The notes below the pieces were generated by a model. The model did not search any database, was not told the origin of the DNA, and was given only the letters and a program-made list of their open reading frames with translations. A program made the translations under genes and the position numbers. From positions 1 through 7,749 of the forward strand of contig CAIWSO010000147.1 in NCBI GenBank assembly GCA_903915315.1: a DNA stretch of 7,749 nucleotides, in the 5' to 3' direction. Every line of letters starts with the position of its first letter. The first letter of the stretch is position 1. This stretch comes from an uncultured Spartobacteria bacterium (lineage in GTDB: Bacteria; Verrucomicrobiota; Verrucomicrobiia; Chthoniobacterales; Terrimicrobiaceae). This document shows, in pieces, positions 1 through 6,533 of this stretch.

Positions 1-650
1 CAACCTCGTTGCTGGTGATCCCCAATCACCACCATCGCGGCCTGATATCGGAGGATCCCGAGTTTGCCACATGGATACGTGAAAAGGTTTCTGAAGGGCA
101 TGAAGCCCTTCTGCACGGGTTTTACCATCTCCGCGAAAAACAAAATTCCGACGGCACAATGAACAGATTGATCACTCAATCTTATACCGCCGGGGAGGGT
201 GAATTTTTTGATCTCTCCCACGACCGAGCGTGCAAAATCCTCCAAGCCGGTCGCGCTGCTTTTGCCGCTTGTGGATTAGATGCCAAGGGATTCATCGCTC
301 CAGCATGGCTTCTGGGTGCAGAGGCCGAAGCGGCTGTTAAGCAAGAAGGCTTCGAATACACGACCCGCATCGCGACGGTAAGCGACTTCACAAATGGTAG
401 AGTCTATCAGGCACGGAGTCTGGTCTGGAGTGTTCGCGCCCGTTGGCGACGCATCTGCAGCCTAGCCTGGAATCGCAGCCTATTTATCTCTCTCCGCAAA
501 GCCCCGCTTCTTCGAATCGGCATTCATCCGCCTGACTGGAATTACCCCGCCATACGCTCCCAGATTTTGCATCTCGCAGGCGCTGCTCTTGCCCGAAGGC
601 AAGCGATGACGTATCAGCATTGGCTTGAAAGCCAGCGATTGAATCCATGA
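1..650 (+). CDS. DUF2334 / NodB-like polysaccharide deacetylase family protein, 5'-partial
   Basis: This is the C-terminal part of a carbohydrate-deacetylase-like protein of the DUF2334 type. The reading frame is open to the left edge (codons from base 3), so the TTG at base 9 is very unlikely to be the true start. The visible part opens with a strand reading LLVIPNHHHRG. It then has G-H-E-A-L-L-H-G-F-Y-H (about bases 96-128), which matches the metal-binding His region of NodB/DUF2334 proteins. Next come an 'APAWLL' segment (about 300) and 'RIGIHPPDW' (about 510-540), the late conserved His-Pro motif. The first catalytic Asp pair would lie upstream of the window. The family is presumed to remove acyl groups from polysaccharides or glycolipids; the substrate here is unknown. 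The stop overlaps the next start by ATGA (647-650), so the two genes are probably translationally coupled in one surface-glycan operon. Confidence 0.8.
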   Translation, partial: TSLLVIPNHHHRGLISEDPEFATWIREKVSEGHEALLHGFYHLREKQNSDGTMNRLITQSYTAGEGEFFDLSHDRACKILQAGRAAFAACGLDAKGFIAPAWLLGAEAEAAVKQEGFEYTTRIATVSDFTNGRVYQARSLVWSVRARWRRICSLAWNRSLFISLRKAPLLRIGIHPPDWNYPAIRSQILHLAGAALARRQAMTYQHWLESQRLNP

Positions 651-3058
651 AACCGAAAACCACCCGCGCCGACCTCCATATTTACTCGCGACATAGCGAG
701 CGCGCCGCCGACTGGGTTTTGAGGCGTCTGGATTTTCCGGCGAGCTATTCGGATCCCAAGGATCTGTATTCCGCGCTACGCGGAGCGGGGATGGATTTTG
801 TGACCATCACGGATCAAAACACCATTTCCGGATGCCTCGAAATCGCACACTTGCCTGGCGTCATCATCGGCGAGGAAGTGAGCACCTGCTTCCCCGACGA
901 TGAATGCCGCATCCACGTTCTCACTTGGGGGATCACAGAGTCCCAGCATCGCACGATCCAAGAGGCACGAAAAAACATCTTTGACCTTCAGGAATACCTC
1001 TTCGCTGAAAATATCGCCCACTCCGTGGCCCACCCGTTCCATAGTGTGAATGGGATGCTCACGGCGATCCACCTCCAAAAACTCATTCTTCTTTTTCGTC
1101 ACTTTGAGGGAGTGAACGGACGCTATTGCCAACTCCTAAGCCAAACGGCTCAGTCCGTGCTCGGCGGACTCACCCCCCGCGACATCGAAGTTTTCAGCGC
1201 TCGAACCGGTATCGCGCCGACCCATGACGAGGCTTGGAAAAAAATCTTCACCGGCGGATCCGACGACCACGGGGGCACCCACGCAGGTTCTACCTACACC
1301 GAGACCGACTCAAGTCCGAGCGCCGCAGTCTTTTTGCAAAACATCCGTGAGGGTCGCTGCCATGCGGGCGGAAAATCTGGGACGCCTCTCGCGATGGCGC
1401 ACAGCACCTACAGCACCGCTTTTGAATTTGCCAAGGCTCGTCTGCCCCTAAAACCCGGCGATCCGACGATGAGTCTGTTGGAAAAAATCACCTCCCGCTT
1501 CATGGAAGGTAAAAATCCCACGGAGTTCTCAGCCATGGACAAGTTTGGATTTTTGGCTCAAGGCATCATAACTGGAAAAATTTTCGACCTCGCCAAAGGC
1601 GGGAATATCTCCCTTTGGAAACAACTCTCAGAGGCCCTGAACCACCCCGACCTCAAGGCCTCCATGGCCCGTGAAACCTCGGGGGTTGCCGAAGCAGAAC
1701 GACGAGCCTTCCTGATGGCGAACCTCATTGCCAGCAAACTGGGCTATCGTTTTGTCACGGAATTCATCCATCAGATCTCTCGTGGAAAGTTTCTCGAGAG
1801 CATCCAAACGATCATTCCACTGGCACCGATCGTCGCGTTGCTGAGCCCCTACATCCACGCCTTCCGTCTTCCTCGCCGCGAATGGCTGCGAGAGACCACC
1901 CTCGCCTTGAGCGGGGAAACTCCGGCGCCCCTTAAAAACAAACGTCGAGCTTGGTTCACGGACACTCTGGAGGACGTGAATGGGGTTGCAACCACGATCC
2001 GCAAGATGACCGCCGCTGGCGTCGCTTCCGGGCACGACATCACGATCATCACCTGCCGCTCCGAGGTCGCCGACCATGGTGTGCCCCTCAAAAACTTTGA
2101 TCCCATTGGCGAGTTCGAACTCCCCGAGTATGAATTGCAACGCCTGAGCTTCCCTCCCGTGCTTCAGATTTTCGACTATCTCGAGCAGGGAGGGTTCACC
2201 GAGGTCATCATCAGCACACCTGGCCCGACCGGCCTCAGCGCGTTGGCTGCGGCGAAGTCCCTCGGCATCCGGGTCGTCGGCATCTACCACACCGACTTCC
2301 CTCAATACGTCCGAATCCTCACCGACGATTCCTTCATGGAGACCCTCACATGGAACTTCATGCATTGGTTCTACAGTCAACTCGACGTGATTTATGTTAA
2401 CTCCGAGGACTACCGAAAATGCTGGATCGAGCGCGGCATTCCCCGCGACCAATTGCGCATCCTCCCGCGCGGCTTGGATTCCCATCTATTCCATCCCTCT
2501 CGCCGTGAATCGGCCTTCTGGAGAGCCCGAGGCCTTGCTGAAGGAGAATTGGGCATGCTTTTCGTTGGACGAATTTCAAAGGAAAAAAACCTCGATCTCA
2601 TAGTCACAGCCATCAACCGATTGACGGATTCCCCGTCTCACGTTCGCCCCCTCTTCGTCGGCGATGGCCCCTACATGGCGGAAATGAAAAAACTTCTCCC
2701 TAATGCCATTTTCACTGGCTATCTCGACGGCGAGGACCTCGCTAGCGCCTACGCTTCCGCCGATTTCTTTGTCTTCCCGAGCACGACCGACACCTTTGGC
2801 AACGTGATCCTCGAAGCCCAAGCAAGCGGGTTGCCGGTCATCGTTTCCGATATCGGCGGACCAAGAGATCTTGTTTCTCACGGAATCGACGGCCTCATCA
2901 GCAAAGGCCACGACGCAGGCGAACTGACCGAGGCTATACGAACGTTGGCGAGTGACTCCACCCTCCGGATCAACATGGGCAAGGCTGCGCGTGTTCGAGT
3001 GGAATCGCGAAATTGGACGGAGGCCTTTGAGTGTTTCTGGAACGCCTCGCCGGAGTAG
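647..3058 (+). CDS. PHP-domain / GT4 glycosyltransferase fusion protein
   Basis: This is an 803-residue two-domain protein. Residues about 8-220 resemble a PHP phosphoesterase-like domain: 'ADLHIYSRHS' (H11), 'DFVTITDQN' (D56), 'GEEV' (E76/E77), 'IHVL' (H90), 'HSVAHP' (H125, H129) and 'GGSDDHGG' (D206, D207, H208). Two usual metal ligands are changed: HxH reads H-I-Y13 and TDH reads T-D-Q57. Residues about 225-425 are mostly helical-looking with no family I recognise. Residues about 432-800 form a GT-B fold glycosyltransferase of family GT4, with the acceptor-side 'DTLEDVNGVATTIRKM', 'GIYHTDFPQYV', the 'FVGRISKEKNLD' strand (639-650) and the nucleotide-sugar motif D715-TFGNVIL-E723 followed by 'ASGLPVIVSD'. 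It probably transfers a sugar from an NDP-sugar to a lipid or glycan at the cytoplasmic membrane face. Donor and acceptor cannot be told. The ATG lies in the ATGA overlap with the deacetylase, which supports this start and a joint role. Confidence 0.88.
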   Translation: MKPKTTRADLHIYSRHSERAADWVLRRLDFPASYSDPKDLYSALRGAGMDFVTITDQNTISGCLEIAHLPGVIIGEEVSTCFPDDECRIHVLTWGITESQHRTIQEARKNIFDLQEYLFAENIAHSVAHPFHSVNGMLTAIHLQKLILLFRHFEGVNGRYCQLLSQTAQSVLGGLTPRDIEVFSARTGIAPTHDEAWKKIFTGGSDDHGGTHAGSTYTETDSSPSAAVFLQNIREGRCHAGGKSGTPLAMAHSTYSTAFEFAKARLPLKPGDPTMSLLEKITSRFMEGKNPTEFSAMDKFGFLAQGIITGKIFDLAKGGNISLWKQLSEALNHPDLKASMARETSGVAEAERRAFLMANLIASKLGYRFVTEFIHQISRGKFLESIQTIIPLAPIVALLSPYIHAFRLPRREWLRETTLALSGETPAPLKNKRRAWFTDTLEDVNGVATTIRKMTAAGVASGHDITIITCRSEVADHGVPLKNFDPIGEFELPEYELQRLSFPPVLQIFDYLEQGGFTEVIISTPGPTGLSALAAAKSLGIRVVGIYHTDFPQYVRILTDDSFMETLTWNFMHWFYSQLDVIYVNSEDYRKCWIERGIPRDQLRILPRGLDSHLFHPSRRESAFWRARGLAEGELGMLFVGRISKEKNLDLIVTAINRLTDSPSHVRPLFVGDGPYMAEMKKLLPNAIFTGYLDGEDLASAYASADFFVFPSTTDTFGNVILEAQASGLPVIVSDIGGPRDLVSHGIDGLISKGHDAGELTEAIRTLASDSTLRINMGKAARVRVESRNWTEAFECFWNASPE

Positions 3059-3090
3059 ACCCAACGGCGATTTCCTTCAATCCCTAGCCC

Positions 3091-3654
3091 TCAACGCGTC
3101 ACCAATATATGGCGGTTTTTTTGCAAATAAGCCGTGCCAGAATAGACGGTGAGACCGACCATCACAGGAACCAGCACATGTGTGCCGATCATCCAAGCTT
3201 GGGCACCCCATGGAACGACAACCAGTTCCTTGAGCGATAGGAGACCAAGAAAATAAATGATCGTGATCATTTGCCAAGTCGTCTTGTGCTTTCCGAGTTT
3301 TTCCGCTGGAAGAACGATCCCCTTTGTTAAAGCCAAAGAGCGGAGACCGGTGATGAGAAATTCCCGGCTGATGATCAAAATCAAAGCCCATGTGGGCATG
3401 GCGTTGAATTCGGCGAGGCTTATAAATGCAGCCGCTGTCAGGATTTTGTCTGCCAGTGGATCCATGAGCTTTCCAAAATCGGTAATGAGGTTTCCGCGAC
3501 GCGCGATTTCCCCATCAAGGTAGTCGGTGAAGGCTGCGACAAGGAAGATCCCAAGCGCCACAGAGAAGCAGCCTGAAAACGGAACCGCGAAACAGACGAC
3601 AAAAACAATCGTCAAAAGCAGTCGCGCAACCGTGAGTTTGTTGGGAAGATTCAT
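3091..3654 (-). CDS. pgsA: CDP-diacylglycerol--glycerol-3-phosphate 3-phosphatidyltransferase
   Basis: This is an integral membrane enzyme of 187 residues. It condenses CDP-diacylglycerol with glycerol-3-phosphate to give phosphatidylglycerophosphate, the committed step to phosphatidylglycerol and cardiolipin. The CDP-alcohol phosphotransferase signature is complete: D44-YL-D47-G48-EI-A51-R52, then G61, D65 and D69. The N-terminus 'MNLPNKLTVARLLLT' is typical of PgsA and supports the ATG at 3654. Several hydrophobic segments follow (about 12-42, 72-90, 92-110, 128-150, 155-175), matching the family's multi-pass topology and usual length. It lies 59 bases after the carbonic-anhydrase-like gene on the same strand, so co-transcription is plausible. 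Its 3' end faces the glycosyltransferase gene across 32 bases in which I see no convincing terminator hairpin. Some related enzymes (phosphatidylinositol-phosphate or CL synthases) share the motif, but the overall sequence favours PgsA. Confidence 0.93.
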   Translation of the reverse strand: MNLPNKLTVARLLLTIVFVVCFAVPFSGCFSVALGIFLVAAFTDYLDGEIARRGNLITDFGKLMDPLADKILTAAAFISLAEFNAMPTWALILIISREFLITGLRSLALTKGIVLPAEKLGKHKTTWQMITIIYFLGLLSLKELVVVPWGAQAWMIGTHVLVPVMVGLTVYSGTAYLQKNRHILVTR

Positions 3655-3713
3655 TGTCGACTACCAACGTGCGAAGAATTTTGCCTCTTCACAATCACAT
3701 TGCGCGAAATCGA

Positions 3714-4241
3714 CTATTTTTGCAGGGCCGCATGGGCGACTGCGACGATTTTATATTTTTCGGCGCTTTCCCGCAAAGAAGCGATCTCGGTCTCGCTCAA
3801 AGAACGAACCACCTTGGCCGGCGTGCCCATCACCATCGAACGGGGTGGAATTTTCATCCGTTGTGTCACCAGCGCTCCGGCACCAATCAAGCATTGGTCG
3901 CCAATTTCCGCACCATCGAGGATCACCGCGCGCATTCCGACCAAACATTCATCGCCGACTGTGCAGGCATGAATAATAGCCGCATGTCCGATCGTGCACC
4001 AGGCCCCCACTCGCACCCCTAGATCATCCGCAAGATGAATGATGCAGCCGTCTTGTACATTGGTCGCCTCCCCGATGTGGATCGACTCGATATCGCCACG
4101 GAGGACAGCGCCGTAAAACACACTCGAATCCTTGCCCAGCCTCACATCCCCAATAATCTTGGCATCCCTCGCGACGAATGCCGCAGATAAGATATCCGGC
4201 TTTCGTGAGAGAAAAAGGTCCAATCTTTCAGCAGTCGTCAT
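3714..4241 (-). CDS. gamma-carbonic-anhydrase-like hexapeptide-repeat protein
   Basis: This is a left-handed beta-helix protein of the gamma-carbonic anhydrase / YrdA-PaaY-CaiE family, 175 residues from the ATG at 4241. A TTG nine bases upstream (4250) is also in frame. I prefer the ATG, although the only purine-rich site (a GGA about 11 bases before it) is weak. Hexapeptide turns run through most of the chain, for example 'IIGDVRLGKDSSVFYGAVLRGDIESIHIGEATNVQDG'. Counting from the TTG, H72, H89 and H94 are in the positions of the three zinc ligands of the Methanosarcina Cam enzyme, including the H-x4-H pair. The C-terminus 'GTPAKVVRSLSETE...' is the usual closing helix. Members may hydrate CO2 or be inactive or act as transferase-like proteins, so the catalytic role is not assured. 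It sits between the DUF2934 gene (42-52 bases upstream, depending on the start) and pgsA. Confidence 0.88.
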   Translation of the reverse strand: MTTAERLDLFLSRKPDILSAAFVARDAKIIGDVRLGKDSSVFYGAVLRGDIESIHIGEATNVQDGCIIHLADDLGVRVGAWCTIGHAAIIHACTVGDECLVGMRAVILDGAEIGDQCLIGAGALVTQRMKIPPRSMVMGTPAKVVRSLSETEIASLRESAEKYKIVAVAHAALQK

Positions 4242-4293
4242 CGTAAACAAAATCCATCAGCCAACTCAGGCGTACATGGACAAAAAATCCGAC

Positions 4294-4731
4294 TTAAGCT
4301 TTCCTGCGCTTGGCCTCTGCGGTGAGTTGATTCAAAGCTTCCAACCAATCCGTCTCCGAATCTCCCGGCCATCCCATGGCTTGTCGACGCTCGGAAATGT
4401 AATAGGCCCGTGTAGCGATGCTTTCGTTCGAGATCACAATCTGAATCTCGACGGCACTTTCTTTTGGTGCCACCGGCTTGAGGACTTTAGCTGCAGTACG
4501 GGTGGTTTTTTGGGGCGTGACCGATTTTGTTGCGGCTTTTTTCACAGGATCGGCTTTGGCCTTGGTTGGCGTTTTTTCCAAGCTCTTAAAAAGCATTGGG
4601 GTTTCGTCTTTGGCTTTCACTTTGGTTGCTTTTTTCGCAACCGGTTTGGTTGCTTTGGAAGGCTTGACCGCACTCGTCGCGGGCTTGGCTTTGACTGATT
4701 TGGAAGGCTTTGTTGCACTCATAATTCCCAT
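4294..4731 (-). CDS. Lys/Ala-rich protein with C-terminal DUF2934 domain
   Basis: This protein of 145 residues has two distinct parts. Residues 1-92 are low-complexity and strongly basic, with 23 lysines mixed with Ala, Thr, Pro, Ser and Val in short K-P-S-K, A-K-K-A and T-K-A-K units, like the tails of histone H1 or HU-like proteins. Residues about 103-140 (ESIATRAYYISERRQAMGWPG, D-W-L-E-A) match my recollection of DUF2934, a short helical domain of unknown function often found with Lys-rich tails. I infer nucleic-acid binding from the charge, not from any catalytic motif. The ATG at 4731 has a GGAG eight bases upstream; a second in-frame ATG at 4722 would remove three residues. It starts a likely three-gene run with the carbonic-anhydrase-like gene and pgsA, and is divergent from the YvlD-like gene. 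The low-complexity + strand frames opposite it are shadows. Confidence 0.82.
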   Translation of the reverse strand: MGIMSATKPSKSVKAKPATSAVKPSKATKPVAKKATKVKAKDETPMLFKSLEKTPTKAKADPVKKAATKSVTPQKTTRTAAKVLKPVAPKESAVEIQIVISNESIATRAYYISERRQAMGWPGDSETDWLEALNQLTAEAKRRKA

Positions 4732-4753
4732 CTATGAAACTCCGAACCCAAAT

Positions 4754-4782
4754 TTGCAAAATAATTCTTCAAAAATAATCAT
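4754..4782 (+). promoter_or_regulatory. possible sigma70-like promoter for the YvlD-like gene and trpF
   Basis: In the 70-base AT-rich gap between two divergent genes, TTGCAA (4754-4759) and AATCAT (4777-4782) are separated by 17 bases. Each matches the -35 or -10 consensus at about four of six positions. A transcript would start near 4789, leaving a very short leader before the ATG at 4802. No Shine-Dalgarno sequence is visible there. The gap must hold some promoter for each strand, but this exact assignment is weak. Confidence 0.25.
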
Positions 4783-4801
4783 CCGGCATTAGTGTTCTCC
4801 T

Positions 4802-5212
4802 ATGAGTGCGTTTATTCTTCGTTGGCTAGTAACCACGGTTGCCGTCTACGTTGCAACGAAGTTGGTTCCAGGCATTCACTGCTCCAGCGTGGGCACTTTG
4901 GCGGGCGCATCCCTCCTTTTAGGTATCATTAATGCCTTCGTTCGCCCTGTACTTCTGCTTCTGAGCATGCCCTTCATTATCGTCACAATGGGAATGTTTA
5001 TATTTGTGGTTAACGCACTTCTGCTACTTTTTGTCTCCCAGATGTTACCCGCTTTCCGCGTCGATGGATTCTGGAGCGCCTTCTTCGGCGCAATTATCAT
5101 CAGTCTCACCAGTTGGATACTCAGCTTGTTTTTCCGATCCAGCGACGGACGCGTTCATACAATCACTCACCATCCTTCGATTAAAAAAGCGAAAGCCCGC
5201 TTGGTTCAATGA
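4802..5212 (+). CDS. YvlD/DUF360 family four-helix membrane protein
   Basis: This is a small integral membrane protein of 136 residues belonging to the family annotated 'phage holin family protein' or YvlD (Pfam PF04020, DUF360). Four hydrophobic segments are evident at about residues 4-20, 31-55, 57-80 and 88-111. The hallmark run N44-AFVRPVLLLLSMPFIIVTMGMFIFVVNALLL is the family's conserved core (N-x-x-x-x-P...P...G...N-A-L). The 25-residue basic tail after the last helix is probably cytoplasmic. The holin name reflects resemblance only. There are no phage genes nearby, and chromosomal members have no settled function, although YvlD of Bacillus belongs to an envelope-stress operon. Its TGA overlaps the trpF ATG, so the two are likely translated together. 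No ribosome binding site is clear before its own ATG. Confidence 0.88.
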   Translation: MSAFILRWLVTTVAVYVATKLVPGIHCSSVGTLAGASLLLGIINAFVRPVLLLLSMPFIIVTMGMFIFVVNALLLLFVSQMLPAFRVDGFWSAFFGAIIISLTSWILSLFFRSSDGRVHTITHHPSIKKAKARLVQ

Positions 5213-5856
5213 GGTTATTTGAGCTCCCCGCGCCTCGGGTGAAAATCTGCGGAATCACGAGTGAATCCGACGCTCTCATGTGCGCAGATGCTGGCGCTGA
5301 CGCCTTGGGCTTTAATTTTTATGACGGCTCAAAACGTTACATCGATCCCTCCGCCTCGCTTCGATGGATCGCCAATCTCGAAGGTGCTGCAGACAGGGTT
5401 GCTGTTGTCGTGAACGCGTCTCCCGAGTTGGTGAATCTCCTCTGGAAATCTGAATGCTTTGAAATGATTCAATTTCATGGGGATGAAACCCCATCGCAGT
5501 GCGAGTCGACCGGTGTTTCTCACTGGATGAAAGCCGTTCGTGCGCGAGATGCGGCCGCGCTCGCGTACTCGCTTGAATTTTCGGCGCCTCAGGTCTTGCT
5601 GGATGCCTGGTCCCCTGCGGGTTACGGGGGCACTGGCGAGGTTGCCGATTGGGGACTGATTCGCGACTTCATCGCAAACTCACGCTCGCGGCAGTATGTT
5701 CTCGCGGGCGGATTGACCCCATCAAATGTCGCGCGCGCCATTGCTGAGGTCCAACCATGGGCAGTGGATGTCGCTGGCGGGGTAGAATCTCGTCCGGGCG
5801 TGAAGGATGCCTCGCTAGTTAAAGCCTTCGTCTCCGAAGCAAAAAAGTCCACTTAG
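5209..5856 (+). CDS. trpF: phosphoribosylanthranilate isomerase
   Basis: This cytoplasmic TIM-barrel enzyme of 215 residues converts N-(5-phosphoribosyl)anthranilate to the carboxyphenylamino-deoxyribulose phosphate by Amadori rearrangement, in tryptophan synthesis. The general base Cys is in V-K-I-C14-G-I-T and the general acid Asp is D132 in 'LLDAWSPAGYGGTG'. The phosphate-binding end of the barrel shows 'LAGGLTPSNV' (165-174) and 'VDVAGGVES' (186-194), where most family members read VDVSSGVE. Length and motif order fit a full, active protein. The start ATG overlaps the stop of the YvlD-like gene (ATGA at 5209-5212) and has no obvious ribosome binding site of its own, suggesting translational coupling. 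No other trp gene is in the window. It converges with nusG, with 81 bases between the stops. Confidence 0.95.
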   Translation: MRLFELPAPRVKICGITSESDALMCADAGADALGFNFYDGSKRYIDPSASLRWIANLEGAADRVAVVVNASPELVNLLWKSECFEMIQFHGDETPSQCESTGVSHWMKAVRARDAAALAYSLEFSAPQVLLDAWSPAGYGGTGEVADWGLIRDFIANSRSRQYVLAGGLTPSNVARAIAEVQPWAVDVAGGVESRPGVKDASLVKAFVSEAKKST

Positions 5857-5881
5857 CTCCAAAAGAAAAACCCCATTGCAA

Positions 5882-5897
5882 AGCCTGAAATCAGGCT
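5882..5897. terminator. small hairpin between convergent trpF and nusG, possible terminator
   Basis: AGCCTG (5882-5887) and CAGGCT (5892-5897) form a perfect six-base stem around a four-base AAAT loop. In the nusG (-) direction the stem is followed by TTTG and, ten bases later, by a GTTTTTCTTTT stretch. In the trpF (+) direction no T run follows. The position between two converging stops suits a terminator, mainly for the nusG side, but stem and U-tract are both short. Confidence 0.35.
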
Positions 5898-5937
5898 CGG
5901 CAAAGAGGTTTAACGATAGCGGAAGAATTTTGTGGCG

Positions 5938-6513
5938 TTACGCTGCGCCAAGATCTTTTTCGACCTGCCAGTATTCCAAGTCCACGAGCGTATCGCGGCC
6001 AAAGATGCTGACAGAAACGCGCAACTTGCCACGCACAGGATCGATCTCTTCGACGAGACCATTCTGATTTTCAAAGGGTCCGTCGGATACCTTCACTTTG
6101 TCGCCGACTTCAAAATGGATTTTGGGCTTAACGGTATCCTCACGGTCGCGAACTTGGGCCAGCAGGGCCTCCACTTCCTTCGGACGCATTGGAATCGGAC
6201 GGTCTTTCGTTCCGGCAAAGCCGAGGACACCAGCGGTATCCTTAATGAAATACCAAGATTTCTCGACGAGTTGGTTGTTCTCATCAAGAAGGTGCATGTT
6301 GACAATGATGTAGCCTGGAAAGAATTTGCGTGTGGTCTCGGTCTTCTTGCCACGCTTGATCTCCTGCACGCGCTCGGTGGGTATGAGAACCTCATAAATA
6401 AGATCCGACATTTCCTCCGTAGCGATGCGACGTTTGATATTGTCGTGAACTTTCTGCTCCTGTCCTGCGAGGACATGAACAACATACCACTGATCTTTCG
6501 GAGCTAGAGCCAT
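5938..6513 (-). CDS. nusG: transcription termination/antitermination factor NusG
   Basis: This is the general elongation factor NusG, 191 residues, which binds the clamp of RNA polymerase. It links polymerase to Rho or to the ribosome through S10. The N-terminal NGN domain (about 7-125) shows 'QWYVVHVLAGQEQKV' and 'RKFFPGYIIVNM' (62-72), and 'GVLGFAGTKDRPIPM'. A linker (about 120-133) leads to the C-terminal KOW domain, 'FEVGDKVKVSDGPFENQNGLVEEID' (134-158) and 'VSIFGRDTLVDLEYWQVEK'. The chain is full length, with a few extra residues at the end. It lies 20 bases after secE, the classical secE-nusG pair, and the two are surely co-transcribed. Unlike in most bacteria, rplK does not follow; the convergent trpF does. 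There is no strong Shine-Dalgarno sequence before the ATG. Confidence 0.96.
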   Translation of the reverse strand: MALAPKDQWYVVHVLAGQEQKVHDNIKRRIATEEMSDLIYEVLIPTERVQEIKRGKKTETTRKFFPGYIIVNMHLLDENNQLVEKSWYFIKDTAGVLGFAGTKDRPIPMRPKEVEALLAQVRDREDTVKPKIHFEVGDKVKVSDGPFENQNGLVEEIDPVRGKLRVSVSIFGRDTLVDLEYWQVEKDLGAA

Positions 6514-6533
6514 TGTATTGTGAACTGGGTGGG

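Noticed and set aside
1628..2485. 285-codon open frame on the - strand opposite the GT4 domain
   Set aside because: It lies wholly within a well-supported glycosyltransferase, has no recognisable domain, and its Gly/Asp/Glu/Arg-rich composition is typical of the complement of a GC-rich coding frame.
3059..3090. Terminator between the glycosyltransferase and pgsA
   Set aside because: No stem-loop with a T run can be drawn in these 32 bases; the T run near 3116-3121 is inside pgsA and lacks a preceding stem.
4132..4698. 188-codon + strand frame rich in Phe, Gly, Cys and Arg
   Set aside because: It is the complement of the Lys/Ala-rich DUF2934 gene and part of the carbonic-anhydrase-like gene; the odd composition comes from antisense of lysine codons.
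4772..4800. Six-codon ORF (MPDDYF) on the - strand with a good AGGAG before its ATG at 4789
   Set aside because: It is too short to judge, has no run of regulatory codons or attenuator hairpin after it, and the AGGAG may be chance in a 70-base gap.
4802..5212. Phage holin, suggesting a prophage
   Set aside because: The holin name for this family is by resemblance only; the surrounding genes are housekeeping and no phage gene or attachment site is present.
5932..6507. 191-codon + strand frame opposite nusG
   Set aside because: It mirrors nusG almost exactly and has no family resemblance; nusG on the - strand is certain.
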